Shown: positions 17,157 through 26,318, counted from the first letter of the stretch. The stretch: DNA of 64,000 nucleotides from Bin55 sp963667455 (GCA_963667455.2 CAXXFR010000019.1:391840-455839), one strand, 5' to 3'. The notes: generated from the letters alone by a model not told the origin. Program-made: numbers and translations.

Positions 17157-17680
17157 ACGAACGAACTCGAAATAGGATTATCGGTGGCGTACTGGTCGTA
17201 TCGCTCCTGATCATTATTGTGCCGATGCTGTTCGACCGTCCACTCGATATCGAACTCGACATTCCACCAATGGAGACAGTCGAAGTGGACGAGTCGCTTG
17301 CTCCTGATATCGATCTCCCCGATACCCGCGATGTGCTTCAAGTGCGTAAGAACATTACGGCGGAAGTGGACGAAGAGGGCTTTCGTCGTCAAGAGGAAAC
17401 ACATGTGGGCGAACCAGTTCTTACGTTCAATGCAAAGGACGCCGAGCAGTGGGCGGTTCAGCTCGCTAGCTTCGGAATTGAAGAAAGTGCGAGCGACCTG
17501 CGGGAGTCTTTGGAATCCGATGGACATCGAGTCTGGATTTCGACCGCCACCGTGAATAACAACAAAGTACACCGAGTAGTTGTAGGGCCTTTCATCAAAC
17601 GAGAGGATGCGGATAGCAGAATGGAGCAGTTCGAGAGGTCCTACGAACTGAGCCCGATTGTTGTGGGCTTCGACTATTAG
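17153..17680 (+). CDS. SPOR domain protein (DedD-like)
   Basis: A 175-residue inner-membrane protein: one transmembrane helix near residues 8-25 (IIGGVLVVSLLIIIVPMLF), an acidic Pro-containing linker, and a C-terminal SPOR domain (WAVQLASFGIEESASDLRE to the end), which binds denuded peptidoglycan at the division site. This matches DedD in topology and in position between folC and cvpA. Start is GTG, overlapping the folC stop (GTGA). Confidence 0.85.
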   Translation: MNERTRNRIIGGVLVVSLLIIIVPMLFDRPLDIELDIPPMETVEVDESLAPDIDLPDTRDVLQVRKNITAEVDEEGFRRQEETHVGEPVLTFNAKDAEQWAVQLASFGIEESASDLRESLESDGHRVWISTATVNNNKVHRVVVGPFIKREDADSRMEQFERSYELSPIVVGFDY

Positions 17681-17691
17681 CTCGCTTTAGA

Positions 17692-18216
17692 GTGCAGAGC
17701 TTTACATTCAGTTGGATAGACATTGCGCTGATCAGCGTGATTGTGATTTCAGCTCTGTTCGGTATGCGTAGGGGACTAATCGGTGAGGTTATTTCTCTCA
17801 CGAGCTGGGTCCTGGGTGCCATGTGCGCTATTTTGTGGGGCAAAGATCTGGGTCAGTTCATTTTTCAGAACCAAGCCTTGCAGGACCTGCCTTGGTTGCC
17901 CAACGTTCTTGGTTCGACACTCATTCTCATCGCAATTCTCGTCGTTGGAGCGCTGATTCTCTCCCTTATCAAACCCACTGTCGAGAAGATTCAAATGGAA
18001 GGCATCGATCGCAGTCTTGGTTTGCTCTTCGGGGCAATTCGAGGGTGCTTCTTCATCATTGCAGTCGGTATAATTACGAACATCAGCCAAACTGCACCAA
18101 CCGTTTGGAACGATTCGTCGTTGCTACGGTTCCTCATGGGCTTTGAACCATTCGTTCAGGACTTGTACCAACTGATCGTTGACTGGTTCAACCAGAATTC
18201 TTCTTCAGTTCAGTAA
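17692..18216 (+). CDS. cvpA: CvpA family membrane protein
   Basis: A 174-residue protein with four predicted membrane helices, starting MQSFTFSWIDIALISVIVIS and carrying the family's FGMRRGLIGEVISL motif after the first helix. CvpA was named for colicin V production and is linked to envelope stress resistance; its molecular role is not settled. The folC-SPOR-cvpA-purF order is the classical gammaproteobacterial one. Start GTG at 17692; purF begins 8 bases after its stop, so they are likely cotranscribed. Confidence 0.9.
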   Translation: MQSFTFSWIDIALISVIVISALFGMRRGLIGEVISLTSWVLGAMCAILWGKDLGQFIFQNQALQDLPWLPNVLGSTLILIAILVVGALILSLIKPTVEKIQMEGIDRSLGLLFGAIRGCFFIIAVGIITNISQTAPTVWNDSSLLRFLMGFEPFVQDLYQLIVDWFNQNSSSVQ

Positions 18217-18224
18217 CGCGTCGT

Positions 18225-19733
18225 ATGTGTGGAGTTGTCGGGATTGTCAGTAGTGAACCCGTCAGCCAACGACTCTACGATTCCCTCTTAGTACTTCAAC
18301 ACCGAGGACAAGACTCAGCAGGGATTGTCACTTCGGCCGGTAGTCGTTGCAACATGCGCAAGGACAACGGACTGGTCTCGGAGGTGTTTCGCCAAAGCCA
18401 CATCAATTCGCTTCGCGGAAACATGGGCATTGGGCACGTTCGCTATCCCACAGCGGGGAGTGCTAGTTCCTTGGAATCCCAGCCGATGTACGTGAATTCT
18501 CCGTTCGGCATCTGTCTTGCGCACAACGGAAACCTAACCAACACGAAAGAGCTGCATCGCACTTACTTCGACAACGTGATGCGTCACATCAATACAACGT
18601 CGGACTCTGAGATTCTGTTGAACGTATTCGCGCACGAACTGGCTCTGACTGGAGCATCCGTCTTAGCGCCGGAGCATGTGTTTGCTGCCGTTCAAGGGGT
18701 GAACGCCGTGTGTCGGGGCGCTTATGCCGCGGTAGGCCTGCTGGTCGATAGCGGAATTGTCGGATTTCGAGATCCTCGGGGCATACGGCCTCTGGTATTG
18801 GGCCGGCGAGGCTTCGACTACATAATGGCAAGCGAGTCGGCTGTTCTCGATGTTTTGGGTTTCGAAATCGTAAGAGATGTAGAGCCCGGCGAAGCGATTT
18901 ACATCGACAAGAATGGACAACTGCATTCGCAGATTTGTTCGTCCTCTCGCCGACTTACACCCTGCATCTTCGAGCACGTCTATCTTGCGCGACCCGACTC
19001 GATAATTGACGGAATTTCGGTATACAAAGCGCGACTGCGCATGGGCGAGCAACTGGCAGAGCGAGTCTTGCAGCAGTTCAACTGGCGGGACCACGACATC
19101 GATGTCGTCATTCCCATCCCGGAAACGAGTCGAACCGCGGCCATTCCCGTTGCGCACCGCCTAGACGTCAAGCTACGCGAAGGATTTGTGAAGAACCGGT
19201 ACATCGGTCGTACTTTCATCATGCCCGGCCAATCCATGCGTCAAAAGTCGGTCCGTCAGAAACTCAATGCGATCAACCTGGAGTTTGAAAACAAGAACGT
19301 TCTATTGATCGAAGACTCGGTGGTTCGAGGAACAACCATTCGAGAGATTGTCGAGCAGGCACGCCTCGCTGGCGCTCGAAAAGTTTATGTTGGAGTCGCT
19401 GCGCCGCCCGTGCGCTATCCCAATGTGTACGGAATCGACATGCCTTCTAGCGATGAGTTCATCGCCAACAACCGAAGCGAGGAGCAGATTGCACAGATTA
19501 TTGGTGCAGACATGCTCGTCTACCAAAGTCTCGAGGACTTGACTAACGCGGCACTAGAAGGGAACCCGAAAGTCGATGGCTTCGAGTGTTCGATATTCGA
19601 CGGCGAATACGATTGCGTGGATGTCGATGAGAGCTATCTATTGGAACTCTCCAACATGCGCAATGACTCCTCGAAAATGAAGGACACCGAGTCGGTGTTG
19701 GAAGGCTCGTTGTTCGAATTGCAAGGGACCTGA
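18225..19733 (+). CDS. purF: Amidophosphoribosyltransferase
   Basis: A 502-residue enzyme of the first committed purine step: PRPP plus glutamine to phosphoribosylamine. The N-terminal nucleophile is Cys2 in MCGVVGIV, followed by glutaminase-domain motifs LQHRGQDSAGIVT and GHVRYPTAGSAS. The PRPP-binding loop is LLIEDSVVRGTT in the C-terminal phosphoribosyltransferase domain. No iron-sulfur cluster cysteines or cleaved propeptide of the Bacillus type. Length matches E. coli PurF (505). Confidence 0.97.
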   Translation: MCGVVGIVSSEPVSQRLYDSLLVLQHRGQDSAGIVTSAGSRCNMRKDNGLVSEVFRQSHINSLRGNMGIGHVRYPTAGSASSLESQPMYVNSPFGICLAHNGNLTNTKELHRTYFDNVMRHINTTSDSEILLNVFAHELALTGASVLAPEHVFAAVQGVNAVCRGAYAAVGLLVDSGIVGFRDPRGIRPLVLGRRGFDYIMASESAVLDVLGFEIVRDVEPGEAIYIDKNGQLHSQICSSSRRLTPCIFEHVYLARPDSIIDGISVYKARLRMGEQLAERVLQQFNWRDHDIDVVIPIPETSRTAAIPVAHRLDVKLREGFVKNRYIGRTFIMPGQSMRQKSVRQKLNAINLEFENKNVLLIEDSVVRGTTIREIVEQARLAGARKVYVGVAAPPVRYPNVYGIDMPSSDEFIANNRSEEQIAQIIGADMLVYQSLEDLTNAALEGNPKVDGFECSIFDGEYDCVDVDESYLLELSNMRNDSSKMKDTESVLEGSLFELQGT

Positions 19734-19862
19734 TGCTCTCCGTCACTTGGTCTTGCGTTGTGTAAGAGCGCGAACTACCTTATTCGGAGTTCCAGCTACT
19801 AAAGTCGCTCCGCATCGCTCTCACTCCGGCTAGTTAGCTGAAGTGTTGCAAGAACTGCTGAG

Positions 19863-20594
19863 CTACGAAGCTTCTTGACCGTTCGAGCCGACACCAAAGC
19901 ACACAAGCTCCAATTCGGTGTCGTAGCGGCAATACCAACCGCATCGTTCCCACGATCCCAGCACAATGCGAGTGAAATTTCCCCCAAGATGGTGAATTCC
20001 CGGTCGATGGGTATGGCCGTGAATCATGGTTGTACAGTTAAATTCCTTAAGAGAGCTGCGAACCTCGTCTTCGACTACATCGGTGATTTGATCGGGCTTG
20101 TTGGCATTGGATCTTCGGCTCTGTTCACGCATCGATCTTGCAAACTCGCGGCGTGCTTCCAGGTCTTGAGCAAGAAACTGTTCCTGAAATTCGTCGGAAC
20201 GAAAGTGTCGCCGCAATTGCTGATAGGGGATGTCGGATGTGCAATAGGCATCGCCGTGAGCGAGTAGTACACGTTGGCCTCCCAATTCGATCACTGAGGG
20301 ATCTTCGAGGAGAGTAGCCCCAATGTCACTGACGAATTGGGCACCGAACAGAAAGTCCCGATTGCCATGCATGAGCGACATCGAAGTTCTGGATCCGTGC
20401 CGTCTAAGCAAAGAACGCAACTCGTCGGCAAATTCATCGTCGTCGTCATCGCCAACCCACACTTCGACCAGATCGCCAAGTATGTAAATGTCGCTGGAGC
20501 TTCGCACCGCTCCGTCCAGGAGTTTGTCTAATGCGCGAAGGTGGTGTTGCTGTCCGGAGTCCAAGTGGAGGTCCGAAACGAAAAGGGCAGTCAT
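19863..20594 (-). CDS. lpxH: UDP-2,3-diacylglucosamine diphosphatase
   Basis: A 243-residue peripheral membrane metallophosphoesterase that cleaves UDP-2,3-diacylglucosamine to lipid X and UMP in lipid A synthesis. The metal motifs are SDLHLD (Asp8, His10), LGDLVEVWVGDD, MHGNRDFL, LAHGDAYC and HGHTHRP, the LpxH pattern. This marks an LPS-making Gram-negative. Its start overlaps the folD stop (ATGA at 20591-20594), so the pair is coupled; pairing of lpxH with housekeeping genes near cysS/folD is common in gammaproteobacteria. Confidence 0.94.
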   Translation of the reverse strand: MTALFVSDLHLDSGQQHHLRALDKLLDGAVRSSSDIYILGDLVEVWVGDDDDDEFADELRSLLRRHGSRTSMSLMHGNRDFLFGAQFVSDIGATLLEDPSVIELGGQRVLLAHGDAYCTSDIPYQQLRRHFRSDEFQEQFLAQDLEARREFARSMREQSRRSNANKPDQITDVVEDEVRSSLKEFNCTTMIHGHTHRPGIHHLGGNFTRIVLGSWERCGWYCRYDTELELVCFGVGSNGQEAS

Positions 20595-21454
20595 GTCCCG
20601 ACTGATTCGACTGATTCGACTGCTTCAAGCAGATTCTGCAGAATCGACACGCGAGTCATCGGACCTACGCCACCGGGAACCGGTGTTATCCAAGATGCCT
20701 TCTCTCGAACACCCTCAAACTCGACATCTCCCATCAACGTTCCGTCAGCCTGCGGCTGAATGCCTACATCAATGACAACTGCGCCCGGTTTTACCCAATC
20801 CTCGGTAATCATGCCGGCTTGTCCTGTCGCAGTGACCAGGACATCGGCAAGTCTTGTATGTGCTTTCGTGTCTCGGGAGTACTGGTGGCACACTGTAACG
20901 GTGCAGCCAACCATCAACAGCTCCAGGCTCATGGGTCGTCCAACATGATTGGAAGCTCCAACAACGACGGCATTCGTTCCGAGCAAGTTGACACCGGTCT
21001 GTTTCAGTAGCGTCATTACGCCCTTCGGTGTGCAGCAACGGTGTGCAGGTTGACGAAGCGTGAGCATTCCCAGATTGAACGGCGTTATTCCATCCACGTC
21101 CTTCTTCGGGTGTATGTGCTCGATTACCCGCGTGGAGTCGATGTGTTCCGGGAGGGGAAGCTGAAGCAGAATCCCGTGCGTATTCTCGTCTGCGTTCAAC
21201 TGCTCAATCAATTCGATCAGGGCGTCGGTGGTGGTGTCGGAAGGCAGTGTGTCGACGGAACACAGTATTCCAATCTCGTCGCAGTCGCGTTTCTTGAGGC
21301 GTACATACAACGCTGAAGCGGGGTCGTTTCCAACAAGAACCAACTTCAAGCTCGGACGCACACCGCAGGACTGCACGAGTTTGTCCACACGTTTTCCCAC
21401 TTCTTCGCGGATCGTTGCGGCAATTGCGTTGCCGTTGAGAACCTGTGCGCTCAT
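20591..21454 (-). CDS. folD: Methylenetetrahydrofolate dehydrogenase/cyclohydrolase
   Basis: A 287-residue bifunctional enzyme interconverting methylene-, methenyl- and formyl-tetrahydrofolate. Visible motifs: YVRLKKRDCDEIGI with the catalytic Lys, GILLQLPLPEHID, the NADP site VVVGASNHVGRPMSLELL, and PVPGGVGPMTRVS. It is the first gene of a two-gene transcript with lpxH and runs divergently from the tRNA cluster. The gene order folD - tRNAs - tig is shared with pseudomonads. Confidence 0.96.
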   Translation of the reverse strand: MSAQVLNGNAIAATIREEVGKRVDKLVQSCGVRPSLKLVLVGNDPASALYVRLKKRDCDEIGILCSVDTLPSDTTTDALIELIEQLNADENTHGILLQLPLPEHIDSTRVIEHIHPKKDVDGITPFNLGMLTLRQPAHRCCTPKGVMTLLKQTGVNLLGTNAVVVGASNHVGRPMSLELLMVGCTVTVCHQYSRDTKAHTRLADVLVTATGQAGMITEDWVKPGAVVIDVGIQPQADGTLMGDVEFEGVREKASWITPVPGGVGPMTRVSILQNLLEAVESVESVGT

Positions 21455-21581
21455 TGAGGGTCAAAACGAACCAGAAAGAATGGACAGGTATTGTGCATTA
21501 AACAATTTCGTTAGCGAGTTCTTGTGCTGTTTTGTTGCGTTGCCCCGTGCAACCGAGTAGCATAGGTCGGCTCGCACTGGG

Positions 21582-21658
21582 CGGGGTATGGCGCAGTCTG
21601 GTAGCGCGTCTGCTTTGGGAGCAGAAAGTCGGGAGTTCGAATCTCTCTACCCCGACCA
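21582..21658 (+). tRNA. tRNA-Pro (anticodon UGG)
   Basis: A 77-base cloverleaf with acceptor stem CGGGGTA/TACCCCG, anticodon loop TTTGGGA (TGG at 21616-21618), T arm containing TTCGAAT, and CCA encoded at 21656-21658. First of three closely spaced tRNAs. Confidence 0.97.
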
Positions 21659-21683
21659 CCCGACCTTGCCGTTGAAGGCATTT

Positions 21684-21760
21684 GCGCCCGTAGCTCAATT
21701 GGATAGAGCATCGGCCTTCTAAGCCGAGGGTTAAAGGTTCGAGTCCTTTCGGGCGTGCCA
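21684..21760 (+). tRNA. tRNA-Arg (anticodon UCU)
   Basis: A 77-base cloverleaf: acceptor GCGCCCG/CGGGCGT with a G-T first pair, anticodon stem TCGGC/GCCGA around CTTCTAA, so anticodon TCT, T loop TTCGAGT, discriminator G and encoded CCA. It reads AGA and AGG codons. Confidence 0.97.
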
Positions 21761-21835
21761 CAATTCTTGTTGGTACACTAATCGATGCTCAAACGAGTGG
21801 TTAGTAGGCAAGTTCGTGGCCACTCTGGCACCAGT

Positions 21836-21912
21836 GGTGGGTGTAGCTCAGGAGGTAGAGCACTGGATTGTGATTCCAGTTGTCGTGGGTTCGAATCCCA
21901 TCATCCACCCCA
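21836..21912 (+). tRNA. tRNA-His (anticodon GUG)
   Basis: A 77-base cloverleaf with the extra G(-1) at 21836 opposite discriminator C at 21909, acceptor GTGGGTG/CATCCAC, anticodon loop TTGTGAT (GTG), and encoded CCA at 21910-21912. The trigger factor start follows 39 bases later. Confidence 0.97.
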
Positions 21913-21951
21913 ATTCCATCCATTGCCCGAACCAACGGGACATCGACGGCG

Positions 21952-23679
21952 ATGAAGACGACAGTTAGACCCACTGGACCGCTCGAACGATGTCTTCATG
22001 TGGAAGTGGACGCGGAGGAAATCTCCAGTGAGGTCGCACAGGAAGTAAAGCGGCTGGCGGCGAATGTCAAGCTGCCGGGTTTTCGTAAAGGAACTGTTCC
22101 CACAAGTCTGATACGCGAACGGTATGGTGCTGGCATTCTGCAGGAAATACGCGAGAAACGCTTGACCGGTTCGCTAGACCAGGCCATAAAAGCCGAAGAG
22201 TTGCAACTCATGCACATCGCGGGCTTCACCAACGGATCGAAGTTGCACGACGAGAAGATCGAGTACTTGGTTGATCTTGTCGTTCAACCGAAGTTGCTGG
22301 TGAGTGAGATTGAAAGTCTGTCTATCGTCAAGCCTGTCGTTGAATTCTCCGACGAGGAAGTCGACAAGCAAGTTGATGCAGTAGTTCCAGTGGGTCCGTT
22401 CCAGCCTCAAGATCGAGAGGTGAGGGAGGGCGACGAGGTCCAATTTTTGGTCACTGATATTGGCACAGAACACACCGACGAATCCAATGACAGACTCACC
22501 AAATTCGACTCGAAACTCGAAGGTTCACAGAGTGTCGTGCTCGACGGGAGTTACGCTTGGGCAGACCCATGGAAGACGTTCATCTGCGAGTCTTTGCGCG
22601 GACAAAAGGCAGGGGATACGTTTGTTGTCGAACGAGATATTTCCCTCGATGACCACATCGAAGCAGCTCGAAAGGGTTCGGTTGAAGTCTCCGAGGATGG
22701 AGCGGATGCCGACAGCGAAGAACAGTCGGAAACAGCAGACAGCGAAGTCGATGAAAACGATAATCCGACTATCGACGACACGGATATTGCTCGACCCTAC
22801 CTGAGCAAACTGCACGTTGAGATCAACATCACTGCTACCGGTATTCGACCAAAGCCAACCATTGACGACGAGTTTGTGCAAGCGAACTTTGAGGGCTTTC
22901 AGTCGGCCGAAGAGCTACGTTCTGGTGTACTTGAACGAATGCAGGAGCAAGTCGAAAGTTTTATCGAGGGACTGATAAATACACAGATCTCGAACCAAAT
23001 GATTGCGATGAATCCAGTTGAACTCCCTCACGATATGTTGGAAAGCCGTGCGGCAGAAGGGATAACGGGTCGAGGAATGAGTAGTGACGAGGAATCCAAC
23101 GGCGATACCTCTGGAACACCGACGAACGAAGACGTCGAGAGTCAACGTAAGCAAGCATTGGGCGAATGCATTGTGGATCAGTATGCCGAGTCTCACGGAA
23201 TTGAAGCCGATATCGTGTCAATGAATGAATTGCTCAACAACCAGTACGCAATGTACAAGCGATTGGGTCTGGATACGGAAATTCTTCATACGCGAGAGCA
23301 CCAGCAACGAGTCCACCGATCCATTCTGAGCGAGAACGTCTACAAGCACATATACGAACAGGCTCCCTTGGAGGAGGAGGTAGTCTCGTTCAAAGAACTC
23401 AATAGCTTAGAGTTCGCAGAGAAGCTCGCCAGTCGGCAACCAAGTGGCGGACCTTTTGAATGGGAGTCACCGGTTTCGGAGAGCGATATCAAGATCGGAC
23501 GGCAAGAAAGCGACAAGCTTCGTGAGTCGTTCACCGCAGACACAGACGAGACGCTTTCCAATGAAGAGGGTGAAGTGTCAGAGGAATCGAAGGAAGGAGG
23601 AGTGAAGAAAGTGTGGAACAAACTCGTAGGCATCTTCAGCCAATCGAAAGGAAAATTTGGAGCCAATGATGAGCAATGA
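21952..23679 (+). CDS. tig: Trigger factor, enlarged form
   Basis: A ribosome-associated chaperone and prolyl isomerase of 575 residues, against about 430 in E. coli. The ribosome-binding signature is LPGFRKGTVP near residue 45. The PPIase region holds an acidic insert around residues 244-280 (many Asp, Glu, Ser), the C-terminal chaperone arms also carry an acidic insert, and after the normal family end near residue 477 there is a tail of about 100 residues, acidic and Ser-rich, with a short basic amphipathic segment (VKKVWNKLVGIF). The start at 21952 was chosen because earlier codons lie in tRNA-His. The stop overlaps clpP. Confidence 0.9.
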   Translation: MKTTVRPTGPLERCLHVEVDAEEISSEVAQEVKRLAANVKLPGFRKGTVPTSLIRERYGAGILQEIREKRLTGSLDQAIKAEELQLMHIAGFTNGSKLHDEKIEYLVDLVVQPKLLVSEIESLSIVKPVVEFSDEEVDKQVDAVVPVGPFQPQDREVREGDEVQFLVTDIGTEHTDESNDRLTKFDSKLEGSQSVVLDGSYAWADPWKTFICESLRGQKAGDTFVVERDISLDDHIEAARKGSVEVSEDGADADSEEQSETADSEVDENDNPTIDDTDIARPYLSKLHVEINITATGIRPKPTIDDEFVQANFEGFQSAEELRSGVLERMQEQVESFIEGLINTQISNQMIAMNPVELPHDMLESRAAEGITGRGMSSDEESNGDTSGTPTNEDVESQRKQALGECIVDQYAESHGIEADIVSMNELLNNQYAMYKRLGLDTEILHTREHQQRVHRSILSENVYKHIYEQAPLEEEVVSFKELNSLEFAEKLASRQPSGGPFEWESPVSESDIKIGRQESDKLRESFTADTDETLSNEEGEVSEESKEGGVKKVWNKLVGIFSQSKGKFGANDEQ

Positions 23680-24295
23680 AATAAGGGGTTTTAACTACGT
23701 ACCGGTCGTTCTGGAACAGAGTGCGAGGGGCGAGCGGTCCTATGACATCTTCTCCCGCTTGCTGAAGGAACGAATCGTATTTCTGACAGGTATCGTTGAC
23801 GACAACGTTGCGAACGTAGTCGTTGCGCAGCTCCTGTGGTGTGAATCGGAGAATCCCGACAAGGACATTCACCTATACATCAATTCGCCAGGTGGGGCGG
23901 TATCGGCCGGATTGTCAATCTACGACACGATGCAGTACATTCGATCCGACATCGCGACCACATGCGTGGGACAGGCGGCCAGCATGGGTGCTTTCCTCCT
24001 AGCAGCGGGAACCGAGGGAAAACGCTCGGCGTTACCGAACTCGCGAGTCATGTTGCACCAACCGAGCGGTGGCTCGCGTGGTGTCGCGGCTGACATTGAA
24101 ATTCAAGCTCGCGAGATCATGGTCTTGAGAGATCGTTTGAATGCGTTGCTCGCCCACCATACGTCCCAATCGATCGAAAGAGTCAACGAGGACACGGATC
24201 GGGACTTCTGGATGAATGCCGAAGAAGCCAAGGAATACGGGATAATCGACATCGTTCGCGAGCCAAGAGAAAAGAAGTCAAGCGACGCGGAATAG
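23666..24295 (+). CDS. clpP: ATP-dependent Clp protease proteolytic subunit
   Basis: A 209-residue serine protease subunit that forms the double-heptamer chamber used by ClpX or ClpA. The catalytic triad is Ser106 (GQAASMGAF), His131 (MLHQPSGG) and Asp180 (DRDFW), with the usual spacing. Two adjacent ATGs (23666, 23669) could start it; GGAG lies just upstream. It overlaps the end of tig by 14 bases, which is unusual and suggests coupled translation. clpX follows after 263 bases. Confidence 0.96.
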   Translation: MMSNEIRGFNYVPVVLEQSARGERSYDIFSRLLKERIVFLTGIVDDNVANVVVAQLLWCESENPDKDIHLYINSPGGAVSAGLSIYDTMQYIRSDIATTCVGQAASMGAFLLAAGTEGKRSALPNSRVMLHQPSGGSRGVAADIEIQAREIMVLRDRLNALLAHHTSQSIERVNEDTDRDFWMNAEEAKEYGIIDIVREPREKKSSDAE

Positions 24296-24558
24296 GCCTG
24301 ACACTTCGAGCGGACGACTTGGCGATTGAGACTCTGGAACTAACCAATGCTTCAATCCAATCGCTTCCGCTACTAACAGTTCACTGATCTTTTGGGACAA
24401 TAGGGAGAGTTAGCGCACAGTGTTGGATGTGGTTCGTTTCGACATCGCAATCACGATTCCCTTAAAATGCTCAATGCACCGACACAGTTATGACAAGGAT
24501 GGAAACGACCAACGCACTGGGTGGCACAACCCATGTAGGTCGAGAGTAGGCGCATTCT

Positions 24559-25830
24559 ATGGATAGGAATGGCAACAAACCTCAAAATCGAGCATATTGC
24601 TCGTTCTGTGAGAAGAGTCAGTACGAAGTTCGCAAGTTAATTCAAGGCACATCGGTGTACATCTGCAACGAATGCGTGGAGATGTGCATGGAGATGGTGC
24701 AGGAGGACTTGCAGGCGCAAAGCGAACAGCAGAAGACTAGTCGCCTGCCAATTCCCCACGAGCTGAAGGACAGTCTCGACGAATACGTCATCGGGCAGGA
24801 GTATGCCAAACGCGTGCTGTCGGTGGCCGTCTACACTCATTACAAGCGTCTCGCATCGAAGCAAAAGACCGAGATCGAAATATCCAAAGCCAACATCCTT
24901 CTCATCGGACCGACCGGTTGCGGAAAGACTCTGCTTGCCGAAACTCTCGCTCGTTTACTTGACGTGCCGTTCGCCATCGCAGACGCGACCACACTTACAG
25001 AAGCCGGATACGTTGGCGAAGATGTTGAGAACATCATTCAGAAGCTGTTGCAGAAATGTGACTACGACACTGAGCGTGCCGAGCGTGGCATCGTCTACAT
25101 CGACGAAATCGACAAGATTTCACGTAAGTCCGATAACCCCTCTATTACTAGAGACGTCTCGGGCGAGGGTGTTCAACAAGCATTGCTCAAGCTGATTGAA
25201 GGCACGACTGCGTCGATTCCGCCGCACGGCGGACGAAAGCACCCCCAAGGTGACTATCTGCAAGTCGATACGACCAATATCCTGTTTATTTGTGGCGGCG
25301 CATTCGCCGGACTGGACAAGGTCATCAATGACAGAACGCGCGAAGGTGGCATTGGATTTGAAGCCACCGTGACGGGCCTAAGCGACAAGGATCTCGATGA
25401 GACTCTGCGTATGGTGGAACCCGAAGATCTGATCAAGTATGGATTGATTCCAGAGTTTGTTGGCCGACTGCCCGTAGTTGCAACCTTGGCCGAACTGGAT
25501 ACCGATTCGATGATCCGTATCTTGACCGAGCCGCGAAACTCATTAACCAAGCAGTACGCTGAACTCTTCCGCATGGAGAACGCAGAGATTGAATTCCGGC
25601 AAGATGCACTAGAGGCGATTGCCGAGAAGGCGAAGGAGCGCAAGACCGGAGCTCGTGGGTTGCGGTCGATCATGGAGGAGATTCTGCTGGACACGATGTT
25701 CGATTTACCGTCGAGTCAGGATGTCTCGAAAGTGGTAATCGACGCCAGCGTCGTCAACGGGGACTACTTGCCAATGTTGATCTACGACAACAAGTCGGTT
25801 CCCGACAAAATTCAAGCACGCGGTTCGTGA
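24559..25830 (+). CDS. clpX: ATP-dependent Clp protease ATP-binding subunit ClpX
   Basis: A 423-residue AAA+ unfoldase that feeds tagged proteins to ClpP. The N-terminal C4 zinc finger uses the cysteine pairs CSFC and CNEC. Walker A is GPTGCGKTLLAETLA, Walker B IVYIDEIDKI, pore loop GYVGED, and sensor 2 GARGLRSIMEE. Complete and canonical. The 263-base gap after clpP is long enough for its own promoter; none could be assigned confidently. lon, the usual next gene in relatives, does not follow. Confidence 0.97.
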   Translation: MDRNGNKPQNRAYCSFCEKSQYEVRKLIQGTSVYICNECVEMCMEMVQEDLQAQSEQQKTSRLPIPHELKDSLDEYVIGQEYAKRVLSVAVYTHYKRLASKQKTEIEISKANILLIGPTGCGKTLLAETLARLLDVPFAIADATTLTEAGYVGEDVENIIQKLLQKCDYDTERAERGIVYIDEIDKISRKSDNPSITRDVSGEGVQQALLKLIEGTTASIPPHGGRKHPQGDYLQVDTTNILFICGGAFAGLDKVINDRTREGGIGFEATVTGLSDKDLDETLRMVEPEDLIKYGLIPEFVGRLPVVATLAELDTDSMIRILTEPRNSLTKQYAELFRMENAEIEFRQDALEAIAEKAKERKTGARGLRSIMEEILLDTMFDLPSSQDVSKVVIDASVVNGDYLPMLIYDNKSVPDKIQARGS

Positions 25831-25938
25831 CGACAACACAGATCGGCGAGACTTGAAATCAAACGTTAAAATCCATTGCGGTAGCCTGTGCTTTCGTTCT
25901 TGTTAGCACAACATGGTTGCCTTGTTACGGAGTAAAAC

Positions 25939-26211
25939 ATGAACAAATCTGACTTGATCAATCACATTCGAGAGGAGACCGGGCTGACACGAAGTCAAGC
26001 TTCAGACGCTCTCAGTGCTGCATTGGACGGGATTGCCTCTGCGTTGAACGAAGCCGACATGGTCGCACTTGCGGGCTTCGGCAACTTCGTAGTTCGCGAA
26101 CGTCCCTCCTACAAGGGTAGGCACCCGCAGACAGGTGAATCCATTCAGATTCCCGCCAGGAAGAATGTTGTCTTCCGACCTGGCAAGGCTCTTAAAGAGT
26201 CTGTCAATTGA
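25939..26211 (+). CDS. hupB: DNA-binding protein HU (beta type)
   Basis: A 90-residue nucleoid protein that bends DNA as a dimer. The family starts MNKSDLI and has the signature GFGNFVVRERPSYKGRHPQT and the C-terminal RKNVVFRPGKALKESVN. Its place between the Clp genes and ppiD identifies the HU-beta locus. TACGGAG lies 8 bases before the ATG. A strongly folded segment follows the stop. Confidence 0.95.
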   Translation: MNKSDLINHIREETGLTRSQASDALSAALDGIASALNEADMVALAGFGNFVVRERPSYKGRHPQTGESIQIPARKNVVFRPGKALKESVN

Positions 26212-26222
26212 TGTAGAAAGCT

Positions 26223-26264
26223 TGGCCGACTGCTTGGCAGACTCGCTCCTGCGAGGCACGGCCA
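26223..26264 (+). terminator. Three-way-junction structure after hupB
   Basis: Closing stem TGGCCG (26223-26228)/CGGCCA (26259-26264) encloses two hairpins, CTGC/GCAG (26230-26240) and CTCGC/GCGAG (26242-26255). It begins 11 bases after the hupB stop and is followed by a mildly T-rich stretch. It could be a terminator, a 3'-end stabiliser for the abundant hupB mRNA, or an attenuator ahead of ppiD. Confidence 0.4.
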
Positions 26265-26286
26265 CTTTCACATATCGTTTCTGAGG

Positions 26287-26308
26287 TCGTGCCGTTAGTT
26301 CGGCACGA
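26287..26308 (+). promoter_or_regulatory. Perfect hairpin just before ppiD
   Basis: An 8-bp perfect stem (TCGTGCCG/CGGCACGA) with a six-base loop TTAGTT. It ends 10 bases before the ppiD ATG, so it would overlap or mask the ribosome-binding region. No T tract, so termination is unlikely. The symmetry could alternatively be a protein operator. Confidence 0.4.
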
Positions 26309-26318
26309 AGATTAGTCT

